Below are positions 34,101-45,782 of a DNA stretch of 64,000 bases, one piece after another; within the stretch, counting starts at the first letter, position 1; each line of letters opens with the position of its first letter. The DNA comes from Alentia gelatinosa (Eukaryota > Annelida > Polychaeta > Phyllodocida > Polynoidae), in contig OX465587.1 in the NCBI GenBank assembly GCA_950022655.1, positions 35,955,153-36,019,152 of the forward strand. Direction: 5' to 3'. Under the pieces are notes generated by a model. The model was given only the letters and a program-made list of their open reading frames with translations. It did no database searches and had not been told where the DNA came from. The translations under genes were made by a program, and so were the position numbers.

Positions 34101-37100
34101 AGCTCACACAATCTGTCTATAGATGTATTATCCATCGTTTACAAAGACACCATTGAAAATGTATGGGGACTCAGTAAACCACGACCAATTATATAAAACC
34201 TGTCAGATTCCATAACTGTGGTATTCGTGTTATAACTGTGGTTAGCGCTCGTGTATTACTACGCGTCAACCTCTTGTGGTTTACGACCGCCTGTCATTAA
34301 AACCATGAATTATTGTCAATGTATTATTTTAAATTATTTTCGTTTTAAAAATGTCCACGCCACTGTGATTGTACCCCGTAGAATGGTGCCCATCATCAGC
34401 ACTTCGGCATCCAATTGGACTGCAGTACTGTTTACCTGCTGAGGCTATGTCAGCTTACATATCTTGCGTGCTTATTTATTTTTAAAATCGTTATAATTTT
34501 CCCACTGTGATGGCAACCCACAGAAAGATGCCCGTCATCAACACCACAGCAACAGGCCGGATCACCTTGCCTTATCTGCCAAGAAAACAGCAACTAACAC
34601 AATTTTTCTACATATTTATCTTCAAAATCAATTTATCATTTTCCCCACTGTAATAGGACCCTATAAAAAGCTACCCGTCATCAACACAACACCATCTGCC
34701 TGGACTACAGTGACGTTACCTACCAAGAAAACATCATCTTACATAGTATATGTGCGTATCTATTTTTGGAATTAATTTCTCTCTTTTTGCCACAATAATA
34801 ATGCACCCCGGAGAAAGGTGCCCATCATTAACACTACAGCACCTACCCGGACCACAGTACCATTACCTGCCAAGACAACGTCAGCTTATGGAATCTCTAT
34901 ATATATATATATAATATGAAAGTTATGTTCTTCAAAAGACCATGCTACCTAAAACGCAGCTATTTATAAATGTATAGAATTATTCATTTTTATATTCCCT
35001 TATTCTCTCCGAGGACTGAGTGCATTTTATGATATTTTTTATAAATACTATTAACAAAGCTATCTACGAATGTTTAAATTTCTCAAATTTAGGCTACATT
35101 CTTTTAGAGAACTAGGTTCATTCTACAGGGTTTCTTTAAATATAGATATAATAAAACCGGTTATTTACAGACCATATGGCGGAGGTTGGGAATGTGGAAA
35201 CACTCACCTAAGACGATCCCGCGGCACGCATGCGTGGTGATGGCGGACTGCTCACTTCCGGTCTGCTCCAGGAGGAGATCCTCGACGGACGCCGCTGTCA
35301 CGTGGAGACGCGGCGTCCCGAACACCTCCTCCTGCACGTGACGCTTGTACAACTTCCGGTCTATTTGCGCGCGCGGGCCCTGAAAGTGCGGGATCAGAGC
35401 AGGGTGGTTTATTTTGAATGAATCAGTTTATTCAGTTCAATTTCCAGTGTTTACATACACAATATTGACTGGTTTTGTGGAAGAGTAGCCTTAATCTCCG
35501 AGTAGTTGACGCGTTGTAATATCCCAGCGAATGCGAGGATATTACGTCGTCATCTAGGAGGAGATATTGGTCACTCCTATGCAAAAGCAGTCTTTATTGT
35601 ATTCATTACCAATCTACAAGATTAATAACAAGAATGGACCATGTATCAACATAATGGATGGCTTTATAGGATGAGATTATTATGACTGAATATAAATGAT
35701 TAATAGTGAATGAGTATTCAAGAAACTTATTTTGAAGTACATGTACATGATAATTTGACCTCATTATGGATGGGACTATTTTCCCGGGATCTCCAGGTAG
35801 CTATTTCCAGGTGCTCTATATCGAGTTTGTATTATATGGGTAATATATACACAATATTGACTGTTTCAGATACAAGCGACTGTATGCTCCAAGGAGTTGA
35901 CCCATATTAATATCCAAATATTAATATACAAATGCGAGGATAATGCGTAGAGTCAGCTAGAAGGATGATACAATCACAAGTATCTGAAACCAGTTAATAT
36001 TGTATCTATCATTCAGCATTGTAGACTAAAGTTATCTCAGAAAAGACAAAATGGCCGGTGAATTACGCGCTCCCTATAGGGCACAGAGCGATTGCTAGTT
36101 CTGCTATCATCCGCCAGAAAATTGTAAGATAACGTCACTGTTGTCGGGGGACAACCGCTGTTCTTAGTTATAATCTATAGATAGCACACAGCACATTAGC
36201 TATGTGCCCTATAGGTTAAGTACAAGTCTGAAGAACTATCTAGGTTTAGCCATCCTTGGTTCTGTCAAATCATATAAATCAATTATAAGTGAAATGAAAG
36301 ATTACAAAGTTTGACACTCACCCACACTGCAGGTCCTTTACTCTTATTCAGGACTCGATAATTTATACCAGATTTATCTGAAAAAATTAACACATAAATG
36401 GTACAGTTACGATATCTTTTCATTACATATTTTTAGCGACTCACAGGCTTATTGGAAAACATGGCATTCTACACCCGTGCGGATGCGGTATTATCCTACC
36501 CCTAATAAAAAACCGCCATAGACTTAACATAGGGAAATTTTATGTGGCAGGCCATGACATAAAGTGTTTTTTATGCCACTATAGTAATAACAATATTGAC
36601 CAATCAGAGAGCAGGATGTCAGCTACAATGAAAAACGTTCTGTTGGTCGTTGACTCAATATTTATCTTTTTAACAGTAATACAAAAGCATAGATGGGGTA
36701 GGATAAATACGAAACCGAACTCGAGTTAGACTTGTCAATGTCTATGCCACTCTGGTCAGGTCTGCTCCTCACTACACTCGGCTACGCCTCGTGTAGTAAT
36801 ACACGACCTTCCTGTCGTGGCATAAACATTGTCAAGTCTAACTCTCGTTCGGTTTCTACTAATTCCTCAAGGAAAGGATTTTTTCCACATATGGATTTCT
36901 ATTAAAAAGGATTAACTGACCGCAGACCCTGCCGCAGACGCCGTCCAGCGCGTCCACCTCACGCATCAGGTGACCTTTACCCACGCCCCCGAACGACGGG
37001 TTGCACGACATCTCTCCTGTAAGCGACCAGCGGGTCAGGGCAATATTAACATCAGATAAACGATAAAATGAATAGAATAATGAGTGTCATCATGCCATAG

Positions 37101-40056
37101 TGACTATTTCTGAGTATAGGTAACACCCTCAGATACGCTGCCAAGGTTAGGGAGAGGCTATATAGACTTTCAGCGTTCTGTAAAAACTCTGGGCCCTTTC
37201 ACTATCTGCGTGCCAACTCTGTGACATTAACAGGGTGCAGAGGCCCAGTGTCTTAGCCTTAGAGACGTGCCCTGCTCAACCATGACAAATCACCATAAAC
37301 CGATATACCACATTGGCCCACCGCTGCCTGATATAATTGGACCCTACATTGTAAGGCATTTGTAGAAATGGAGGGTTCGCTGGGTAAAAAGTCGGTTACC
37401 GAAAATGACCCATAGACTGAACTAGGAGCAAATAGCATGGTCATCATTGATGAATGAGTGTGCAATTAATTATAAATGAATAACAATTAAATAACTTGGG
37501 ATATATTCAGTCTATGGATAATTTTTTGCAACCCACTTGCACCCAGTCAACCTACCCTTTCTGCAACTGCCTCATTAGGATACAAATATACCAAGCACCA
37601 GTAGGTCAATGAGGTATTTCAGTTTCAAGTGATAGGTCATAGACAGCTGGGCAAACCTCTAAGACCCTGAGACACTGGCCTTCTGTTCCTTTCACAATAC
37701 CACACTGAATAGCATACATATAGTGAAGGGGTAGTTTGTAAAATCAAACTGGAAGTCCATGTGACCACCCTAACCTTTAGGCAACACATATTTCCCGCTC
37801 ATTCATTGATGATGAACATGCCATTTGTTACTAGTTTTATAAAACTATTGACACATTCCAATGAGAACTTTATAATTTTACCACCAGAGGTGATCACTAT
37901 CGTCGAGCTGCCGGAAGTTTGGGGCAGCTTGTTGCCTATCAATATCAATACTCCATACAAAATAACGGAAATCTAAACTACATTTGAAATAATTAGGATA
38001 CCAAGAAATTGTTTTCAGATTAATTTTCCTTTTGTCTCGCATTATTGCTTTAACTTCATTTCACAACACACATTTTATTTAGTTCTCCCAGTATATTCTT
38101 TATTCCCAGTTGGAGTAAAAAAACGATGATGATGGATGATTTGAATACCGGGTAGAGAATATCCTACTCGATATCTAAAAACATGATAATATAAAAGAAT
38201 ATGTTAAAACCTGATAATAAAAACACTTGTGCACGAGGATTGAATTGCCAGGATGACAGAGTGGAAACCAATGTTAACCGAATTTCCATCATCAATGATA
38301 GGAGATTAATTTGTTGGAGTTTTATTTCGATGATTTCACTGATTAGCGTGTAATTACATTCTGATCAGAGAACGCCTTTGGGGAAATCTGGATGTCCGAG
38401 TCATAAAAAGAGTTTTGCTTTTTGCAAACTGCTTACCTTTGCTGTGGGATTGCAACTACAGTTATAGAGATTGTTTCGTAAGTTCTTCAAGGAGTCACAG
38501 TGATATAATAGCTTCAAATGTATCTTATAGCTATAATTTTTCTTGAGAAATATCCAGCTCTAATAGATTAGAAGCAACTATCCAAAATAGTATTGTTTGA
38601 AGATAATGTATAGATTTCATCTTTATTGTAAAAGTTTAGAGTGTGAAAGAATTAGAGATGCGAGTGAGCTCTAGAAGAAGTGCGGAAAATTTCTGAATCT
38701 TGCTTATCTACATTTTTTTTTATCTCTGATATAAAATTTTAAACAATGGTAATGTTGAAATTATTTCTATCTTTAATATTTACAAAACTAATATACACAA
38801 TGGAAAACTGGAACTATCCAGAAACTGGTATTTATATAGAACTAAATCGAGAATCGTATAAATGCACAATACTCCACGAGTTTGGATGCGCTGCAATCGT
38901 CATCGAGGCGAAGCCGAGTGACGATTACGGTACATCCAAACGAGTGGAGTATTGTGTATTTTACGATTCGAGTGTGGTTCTGGATTTATCTCACCCCTTT
39001 CTCTGCCATTAAATAGCATCACAACATAAAAATCGTTAAAATATACTTAGCAAATCCATATGACGTCATCTCACATACACTACGCCACGGCCGTGGCGTA
39101 GTATAGATACTTTATTGGGGTGATCGTTGAGTATTTTTTTCTAATGGTATTTCTATGGCTAAGCTTGTACCAGGGGTGAGATAAATTCATACTGATACCA
39201 CAGTGTAGTAGGTATATAATCATTCTGTTATTGTGCCTTATAAACCTAAAAAAACTGTACACTCTAATAAGCTATGCTTGAAAACCGCCCAATTTCGGCG
39301 ATTGTATTTGTTTCCAATCTGAATTTTAAAAGATATATAACAATTCGATTTGTGACCAATAAAAAGGCAAAATAAAAAGAAACTTTGAAGACTGTAGAAG
39401 TCCTCCACGATAGATAAAAGTTGGTTTTTTTTAAAGTAAAAGAATGGATCTTAACCCAATCCTTACGAACGATTTTGGTGCTGCATCGTGTAGGTGGCTA
39501 CCCCAGCACACATGTATGGTCAGTAAGGGCGAGCATCAAATTTCAAAAATGGTGTCACGTAAAGTGATTTGTGTCACTATGGCAACTATTTAACTTTTTT
39601 TCAACGATTATATTGGTTATATCTAAATACATATTTTGTGTAAAAATGGGCTTATTGTATTGAGTATTTCACGAATTATGAGCCTCAATTGTAATATGTA
39701 AAATGATGCCATTTGGCATCATTCGCCCATGGCTGGGAATGCCATATGGTATCATTCGCCTGTGGCTGGGGAATGCCATAGTGGCATCATTAGTAAGGAA
39801 AGGGTTAATAATGTGCATCATTTGGACGGATGGAGCACTTACCAATCGTCTCCTTTTTGTGCGTGACGAGCAGCGTCTCGGCACCCATCCGGGCCGCTGC
39901 GCACGCAGCCTCTGTGCCCGCGTGACCTCCGCCCACGACAATGACGTCATACTCACGACTGTCTCCCGGGGTGACGCTGTAACGTCGTCTGGGATTGGTG
40001 AAATGACCAGACCGTCGTCTGGTTGCTATACTCAGCGCGCGAACCCATGACGTCAT
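31006..40056 (-). CDS. MTO1: MTO1 homologue (GidA/MnmG family), N-terminal seven exons only
   Basis: MTO1 is the FAD-dependent subunit that, with GTPBP3, installs the 5-taurinomethyl group (MnmG/MnmE equivalent) on wobble uridine of mitochondrial tRNAs. Exons in transcript order: 40056-39843, 37016-36921, 36377-36322, 35379-35208, 34084-33908, 32121-32009, 31118-31006; all have GT-AG borders and matching phases, giving 313 residues plus two bases. Residues 1-30 are Arg/Ser-rich without acids, as in a mitochondrial presequence. The FAD dinucleotide motif GGGHAG is at 42-47, [13 protein letters not shown] at 76-88, [17 protein letters not shown] at about 118-134, and TTGTFLRG with PAGRLGDQP at about 193-219. 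Exon 7 ends in GPR, exactly where the GPxYCPSIExK signature should begin in the next exon. I could not find that exon or the AGQxNGxxGYEE region in the 31 kb downstream, so the gene looks truncated here, or its remainder lies elsewhere or is misassembled. Confidence 0.9.
31180..31450. mobile_element. TTAA-type MITE, partial copy in MTO1 intron 6
   Basis: Starts AGGCATATCGGATGATTT and shares GGTCACCGTGCT and AAAACCCATGTCATTT with the copies at 10098 and 61552. Confidence 0.5.
31450..32008 (-). repeat. 48-bp tandem array carrying copies of the MTO1 exon 6 donor site
   Basis: About eleven units. On the transcribed strand each unit reads TGTGTGGATCAAGGTAAGAA or a close variant, the same as the real exon end TGTCTGGATCAAG/GTGAGAA. 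The array starts at the real exon border (32008) and extends into intron 6, so the intron contains a ladder of 5' splice-site look-alikes at 48-base steps. Confidence 0.9.
32009..32121 (-). CDS. MTO1: MTO1 exon 6
   Basis: Codes [14 protein letters not shown] through [11 protein letters not shown]. Donor GTGAGA. The end of the exon plus its donor is the founding unit of the 48-bp array that follows in the intron. Confidence 0.92.
32122..33907 (-). other. MTO1 intron 5
   Basis: Holds poly-T runs (32160, 32216-32235) and a near-perfect palindrome at 32621-32730 (arms AATAGAGAAACAGGCTTACT). No other gene seen. Confidence 0.6.
32621..32730. mobile_element. Near-perfect palindrome, about 110 bp
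   Basis: Arms of about 50 bases starting AATAGAGAAACAGGCTTACT meet at GTAAAATCGCCGATTTTAC. Its centre lacks the GA-flanked hairpin seen in the other palindromes. Confidence 0.7.
33908..34084 (-). CDS. MTO1: MTO1 exon 5
   Basis: Codes [16 protein letters not shown] and [14 protein letters not shown], both family hallmarks, and ends in GRLKTG with donor GTATGT. Four decayed copies of its 5' part, each with an AG acceptor, lie upstream in the intron (34363-34895). Confidence 0.93.
34137..34350. mobile_element. Insertion of about 210 bp inside the exon-copy array
   Basis: Contains GGGGACTCAGTAAACCACGA and GTGGTTTACGACCGCCTGTC, related to sequence at 25255-25330 and 43870-44035. Its length accounts for the extra spacing between exon 5 and the first decayed copy. 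Confidence 0.5.
34363..34895 (-). pseudogene. Four decayed tandem copies of the 5' part of MTO1 exon 5 with their 3' splice sites
   Basis: Copies lie at about 34363-34475, 34501-34605, 34644-34755 and 34790-34895, with 141-146 base spacing. On the minus strand each has an AG acceptor followed by a version of the [21 protein letters not shown] coding segment. The copy at 34790-34895 is still open ([20 protein letters not shown]); the one at 34644 has a TAG, the one at 34501 an early TGA, and the one at 34363 a one-base insertion. They lie in the intron between exons 4 and 5, ahead of the real acceptor. Confidence 0.88.
35208..35379 (-). CDS. MTO1: MTO1 exon 4
   Basis: Starts [18 protein letters not shown], matching the conserved AQxDRxLY block, and continues into a variable acidic segment. 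Donor GTGAGT, phase 1. Confidence 0.93.
35457..35600. mobile_element. Palindromic element, ACAATATTGACTGG family, diverged
   Basis: Centre GTAATATC-C-CA-GC-GAAT-GC-GA-GGATATTAC (apex 35524-35537). It lies in MTO1 intron 3, and a further diverged relative follows at 35845-36005. Confidence 0.5.
36322..36377 (-). CDS. MTO1: MTO1 exon 3
   Basis: A 56-base exon coding [19 protein letters not shown], the family's core region. Acceptor TTTTTTCAG, donor GTGAGT, ends in phase 0. Confidence 0.93.
36711..36856. mobile_element. Palindromic element in MTO1 intron 2
   Basis: Arms GAAACCGAACTCGAGTTAGA and partner. Apex 36777-36791 (CTCGGCTACGCCTCG), closed by CTACA/TGTAG. It is preceded by GGGGTAGGATAAATAC. 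Confidence 0.7.
36921..37016 (-). CDS. MTO1: MTO1 exon 2
   Basis: Codes residues 72-103 including [20 protein letters not shown], highly conserved from bacterial GidA to animals. Acceptor TTACAG, donor GTCAGT. Confidence 0.93.
37017..39842 (-). other. MTO1 intron 1
   Basis: The largest MTO1 intron. It holds a palindrome at 38848-38972 and a two-copy short repeat next to the exon 1 donor (ATCATTCGCC, 39717-39790). No separate gene recognised. Confidence 0.6.
38848..38972. mobile_element. Palindromic element in MTO1 intron 1
   Basis: Arms include CACAATACTCCACGAGTTTG with a partner at 38937-38960. Apex CGAGGCGAAGCCGAG at 38904-38918, identical to that at 26016 although the arms are unrelated. 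Confidence 0.7.
39843..40056 (-). CDS. MTO1: MTO1 exon 1
   Basis: Codes residues 1-71: presequence and the [10 protein letters not shown] nucleotide-binding loop. Donor GTAAGT, phase 1. The ATG overlaps a TGACGTCA palindrome. Confidence 0.9.
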
Positions 40057-40170
40057 GGTGACCAGCCTGACAACACGCAGACGACAATTCTATCAATGAA
40101 TGACGTCATGTGGCAGGGAGAGGTCCAGTTTCCATGACCAAAACATGACAAGGTGGAGGGCGGGCCAAGT
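40048..40170 (-). promoter_or_regulatory. MTO1 promoter-proximal region with two CRE palindromes
   Basis: TGACGTCA occurs at 40048-40055 (overlapping the start codon) and at 40101-40108, and a GC-box-like GGGCGGGCC near 40158. CRE/ATF sites close to the start are common for nuclear genes of mitochondrial proteins. Confidence 0.5.
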
Positions 40171-40256
40171 GGTGCATGATTACATGTTTTGAAATAAATG
40201 TAAGAAATATAAGAAGAGAGGAAACCAAGGAAAAAGAAGGTAACTGTAGATATATA

Positions 40257-40590
40257 CACAATATTGACTGGTTTCAGATACAAGCAGCCGTATGCTCCGA
40301 GGCGTTGACGCGTAGTAATATCCGAGCGTATGCAAGGATATTGCGGAGAGTCAACTCCGAGGAGTATACAAACGCATTTATCTGAAACCAGTCTATATTG
40401 TATTTTTTATCCACCTTTTCTGGAAAAGTGGCATGTCAATATCAGTTCGTTTTAGTTATGCACTATTTTGCCATACGCACTATTTTTCCGTATGCGCCAC
40501 CCGGAGCAAACAACATATCCGTATGCGCCGGGTATGTCCATACAAACTCCCTATGCGTTTTCTATGGAGGCTTTGCATTAGGTGGATAAT
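40257..40590 (+). mobile_element. Composite repeat: palindrome plus TATGCGCC block
   Basis: A palindrome with arms ACAATATTGACTGGTTTCAG (apex CGAGCGTATGCAAG, 40323-40336) is followed by a block with CCGTATGCGCC and TTTTCTATGGA, ending GGTGGATAATAA. A near-identical copy is at 48229-48550. Confidence 0.75.
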
Positions 40591-40771
40591 AAAAACTAGG
40601 AACCTCTGTACAGAAATCCAGATTATCAGCTCCAGAGATATTAGCGTAATGTCAAATGATAATGGAGATATGGCCTTGTAAGTACTTTGTAGTGTATTGC
40701 TGTGGATAGAGTATGGTGTCTGCCCACCCATTAACCCACAAGAAGACCACCCATCAGAAGAGCCAGTTTGG

Positions 40772-40772
<1 letters not shown>

Positions 40773-40844
<72 letters not shown>
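40773..40844. repeat. (TTA)24 microsatellite, probable SINE tail
   Basis: About 24 uninterrupted TTA units followed by TTTAACGTCCC. Read on the minus strand this is a GGGACGTTAAA end with a (TAA)n tail. Confidence 0.9.
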
Positions 40845-41085
40845 TAACGTCCCAGGGGATACTTGGGGTATATAGGGACTAACTTATGGTTAAGTGCTCG
40901 CTAGTTTTACGCCACAAGGGTTGTATCGAATCTATGAGATGATTTTGGGCCGAAATCTCACCCCTACACATTTAGTGAGGTGAGGGATCTTTTACTTCCC
41001 ACAACACATAGACATGATATGAGAAGGATTGGCCTTTGATATAGCAGTAAATCTACCACTGCTGGGGATGAAGGGGAAAGGCAGC
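40845..41085 (-). repeat. SINE-like repeat, fullest copy
   Basis: Body with ATCGAATCTATGAGATGA, CACCCCTACACA, CACATAGACATGATATGAGA and AATCTACCACTGC. Other copies are at 12827, 30202 and, inverted, 49735-49855. The (TAA)n-tailed end suggests that the minus strand is the sense direction. Confidence 0.6.
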
Positions 41086-41094
41086 TTTTCACCA

Positions 41095-42095
41095 ACCTGC
41101 CCAAACCTGGCTCCCCACTAAACTACATCCATACCTTACCTACCCACTAACCCGCACACATGACAACCTGCCTGTACAGGCAGTAACATGTCCAACCACC
41201 AACCTATCTGATCCCAACCAAACTAACCACACTGCACCCACCAATAAACCAACCAACCTACCCACCCACCAATCTTACTACCAGCCTGCCCAACAACTAC
41301 TCTGCCTACCCACCAACTTGTCTGACCCTCAACTTGGCTATTCACCAACCTGCCCAAACCTGCTTACCCACCTGTCTGTCCACCCACTAACCTGCCTACT
41401 TGACAACTTGTCTACCCACCAGCCTAACTACCCACCAATCAACCAACCTGCCTACCTAACTACCAGCCTGCCTACCCACTAACCTACCTGGCTAAAAATC
41501 TACCCACCACCAGCCTGCCTACCTACCAACATGTCTTTCCTCTAACCTGCCTACCTAAAAACTTGCCTATCTAACAAACTGCCAGCAGACAAGTTTACCT
41601 TCCTATACAGTAACCTGCCTACCACCAAGCAGGTTATCCACAAACCTGCCCACCAACCTGCGTACCAAACAAACAACCTCCCCAACCATCAGCTTTATGT
41701 CCAACCTGCTTACCCATCAACGTGCCCACCCATAAACCTACCAACCCAATAACATACCCCCAACCTGCATGCCCACAAGCCTTCCCACCCACTTACCTGC
41801 ATACCAACCAACATGCCAGCCCATCAACCTACCCACCCAATAACATACCCCCCAACCCTTCCTACCCACTTACCTACATACCCACCTCCCAACCACCATC
41901 ATACACTTACTATCCTTCCTGCCCAGCATACTGCCAACCCACAAACCTAGGTACTTGCCAACATGCCCACCAAACAACCTGCTTAACTCCCTACCTCCCC
42001 ACCAACCTGCCTACCCTGCCTAACAACCTACCTACCTACCTGCCTATCAACCTACCTGCCAGCCAATCAATCTGCCCACCTGAAATGTTATTGCG
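41095..42095. repeat. AACCTGCCTACCCACC-type low-complexity array
   Basis: Degenerate 12-16 base units with 4-base periodicity (ACCnACC). Confidence 0.85.
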
Positions 42096-43092
42096 ATTTT
42101 AGCAGGTTTGATCAATTTAATACGTACACTTCATATGCTAATTTAAGAGCCTATAAACTATTCTAAAATATAAGAGACTACTCTTGCTATAGCCTGAGGG
42201 CTCAACTTGGCTGGCGGCCGGCCTGAACTTCGCCGTGCCCTCTAGCGGATGACCGTGGAACCAGTGTGAGGGTTCGGGGTATAGGTTTCCCAGGCCGAGG
42301 AGAGTACTAGAAACTTACCCTTCATTTTAATATCTATATTTGAATTGATCTTGGGTTTATTATAGTGGTTGTCGACTTGCGTAAAGGTAAAACACAATGC
42401 ATATACTACTTACTTTGTGTAGCTTTTTGTTAAGATGTCAGCAGTAACATACTCAGCAGCACTGCTCCTCGTTTGACACTTCTCGTGCCGTCTTGTTTTG
42501 GTGGGCGATAATAGAGAGAATTACCACGTGAGGTAGGTAGACATGATGCCGTTTATGATATCGTAATGCTTGCCGCTGCTGCCTCTTATTCTTACAATTT
42601 TAAATGATGCAAACTATAAGCTTTTTGACGCTCTCTATATTTTATTCTGTTCAATAATTTAAAAGAATCTGAGTTCAAAAATACATATAAAACCAATTTT
42701 TACAGATTCAATGATTACAAAGATGACCGCGCCGGTCATCAGCTTCAGTAGTGTAGTTCCCCGATCATCAACTAGAGGACTCGGTAGTAGCAGATAAGGA
42801 ACGCTGGTTCTCTAGTCATCCGCTATGGACTCAGCAATAGCTATTCAGGCAGGGTCCACTGTCCACTGACCACCAAAGCGAACTCACATTAACCGGGGCC
42901 GGTTAAAACAAAGGTGTCGACCAATCTGTGTCCACTGCAGACTCCGTTGCACAGTCCGTAGCGGACCAGTGAAGTTGGTCAAAACTCTGCTTGAAAGTCG
43001 CAACATTCATCTCCCATGTAGGCCTACCATAACCTCCTGCTATTGTTCAATCTCATATAAAGGTACCGGTAGGCTACATGTATAATTCCTAT
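42096..43092. other. Gene-free stretch
   Basis: Unique sequence without a recognisable exon. A short near-duplicate (GATCATCAACTAGAGGACTC-like, CTAGTCATCCGCTATGGACTC) occurs near 42770-42830. Confidence 0.4.
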
Positions 43093-43530
43093 TTACTGCA
43101 GTTTGTCCAAACCATTCCCTTCTCTATTCCTCCACTCCCTTGATCCATCCCCCCCCCCCCCCCCCCACTCAAACTCTCTTCTCTTCTCTCTGTGCCTCTC
43201 ATTCCCTCCTTCACTTATTGTCCCTCCAAAGCCCTCCCTGTTTGTTCCTCCCTCCATACTCCTCCCCACCCTCCTTGTTTCCCCCATACACTTCCCTGCC
43301 CATCCCTCTATAGCCCCCCTCTTCCTTCCCTCCCTCCTTCCTCCCTGCCTGCCCCTCTCTCTTCGTCCCCTTCTTGCCCTCTGCACTCTATATCATCACC
43401 AACCCCTCCCCCCTCCCCACCCCAAGCCATTCCACCTCTTCACCCTCTCCCTATCTCCCCATGTTCTCTCCACCAAGTACTCCTCCTCTCCCTCCAGTAC
43501 CCCCCCCCCCCCCCCCCCGTCCCCCATTCG
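43093..43530. repeat. C/T-rich low-complexity tract with two long C runs
   Basis: Pyrimidine-rich, with uninterrupted C runs at 43149-43166 and 43500-43518. Confidence 0.9.
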
Positions 43531-45164
43531 TACAATATTATCTTACAAAGGGAAAAGGATCTATCGGTTAAAAACATATTTTCTTTTCGAGCAACTATTT
43601 CATACCCGGTAGGCCTACTTAATGTTATTTGCTGTCAACAATACCACACCCAAAAAGTCCCCTTTTAAAAAATTTCGCCAATTCCTTCCTCAGGAAAATG
43701 AACCCTAAGATTTAATTTTGCCCGTTTTTATGCAAAAATCATATCGGTCATGCGAGCCTACTAGGCACAGAGCGCACCATAGTTTCGCTATCATCCTCCA
43801 GGAAAGTAGGGAAGTTCCAGTGCATCTTGTGAGATGGCGCAACTATTTAGAGGACAAACCCTGTGTTAGTACAATATAGAGGTAAACAATAATCGATGGT
43901 TTTTCTGGACAGGCGGCTGTAAATCATGAATGGTTGACGCGTAGTAATACACAAGCGTTAGCAAGTTTATTACGACGTCAACTTTGAGTGATTTACAGAG
44001 CCAACGGTCCACAAAACCATCGTTTATCGTATTAATTATCCATCTTTTCGAATGAATTGAACCCAGAAATTGCCCTATTAAAGGATGTGTATTAATGGGG
44101 CCTTTTTTGCTGACCATCATCACTGAGCTGCTTATAACGGGTTTGAGTTAATTCTTCACTCCTCTGCCCAACAGCTGAGCAATTTTTGATCATAATGGAG
44201 TTAGACCATGTTTATGCATTACTATTGTGGCAGGTTTATGGGTTTTATACTCTTTGCATTATAAACTACCCCAACAGACTTTGTAGAAGATTTATGAAAA
44301 CAAAAGAATGGTAGGTTTATTTATATTGTTTAGGTATAATTATTCAGCCAATAGCCAATCGCGTTTTAGAAAGGTTTCATAATAAAAAAAAAATGGTGAG
44401 AAAAGATTGGATTTTCCATATAAGACGGACTTGGATGATTATTGGCAAATGAAATACAAATAACAGTGGTGTAATATATCACTTTTATTTCAAAGAATAA
44501 GCAATAATTTTAACATATTTGTGATATATATACCTTGATCGTTATACATGCATTATGTCAATTCCTTCCTGCTAGTAGGGAAATTGTAGGCCTATAAAAC
44601 CTTATTTTACTATATTTGAATGCCCTGGATTTATAATTTGAGCAGGCAATATTCCAGTGTTACACAAAAAAATACCCTGTATCAAAATTCAGAGAATCAT
44701 TACAGATAAGGGTTTTTTTATTGCTCTTTAGTTTAATTGTGGGATGATTTTTATACTGTATCATACATGGAGCGCACTTCAGATCAGACGAATATCAGAG
44801 GTTTATGTCCTGCCACTATATGGAAATGTGCACCAGAAATTATGATGATATCCTCTATGATGTAAATGCAATAAGCTATCTACCTCCTTATATATGGACA
44901 ATATTGAATATTAGATGTTGAATATTCAGTAACACAGCATGTGCGACTGTGTAATATGTGTCTGTTTTCTTATTGAAGAACCTCTCAGATTTTTGAATCA
45001 ACAATTCAGTAAGATATTGAGCATGGTTGGTTTATGCAATTAAAGAATACATCAATAATCAGGATATAATTTAGGAGGTATTTGATTAATTTTTCATGAA
45101 TCAATTGACCTCTCCGTGAACATAGTGATGACAATATCCACATTTCCATTGGTCCAAAGTAATT

Positions 45165-45316
45165 ATATAGAACGTCCTGACCATGCTGTACAAGTCACAG
45201 AACAAGATGGTAATTTACGGTTTGTACGGAACGAGGCATTTATGCCGAGTTCCGTACAAACCGTAAATTATCATCGAGTTCTGTGACTTTTACAGCATGG
45301 TCAGGACGTTCTATAT
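45165..45316. mobile_element. Long palindromic element, about 152 bp
   Basis: Arms of about 67 bases start ATATAGAACGTCCTGACCAT. Apex CGAGGCATTTATGCCGAG (45232-45249). The stem is nearly perfect apart from the GA/GA step at the apex and a short side bulge. Confidence 0.8.
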
Positions 45317-45746
45317 TTACTATATATCTGAAATTTGGGTGGGAAAATCATTTATTTAATTTTTAACAACCGATATGTTAATAAACGTGTATGGCAAGGT
45401 GGTCCGTATTTTGGTGTACGGACCAGCGGTCCGTACAGTATTTTTACGTCATATGCCGAAACGGTGCGTATTTACAGTATATACGGGATGGGTTTATGAT
45501 AATGCAGTGTACTGAGATGGACCATCTATAGGTCTCTCCTTGATCAGCTGTATAGGTATCTCATTTAGGGTGGATAATGCCTCGAGGCATTCCCCAAGCC
45601 AAAACCGGATAATGCATTGAAGCATTATTTATAATATCTATGGTTATCTCATATATCCTTGCTTTTATCAACAAATAAGGAACCAATAACCATGAAATTA
45701 CAGAGAATTATATATATTATCATTTTTATATTAATTTTCCTAGTTC

Positions 45747-45782
45747 TCCCTTGCGGGTTTTCCTAGGAAAATCCGCAAGGGA
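45747..45782. repeat. 36-bp palindrome without a loop
   Basis: TCCCTTGCGGGTTTTCCT is followed at once by AGGAAAATCCGCAAGGGA, its reverse complement except for one pair. Confidence 0.9.
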
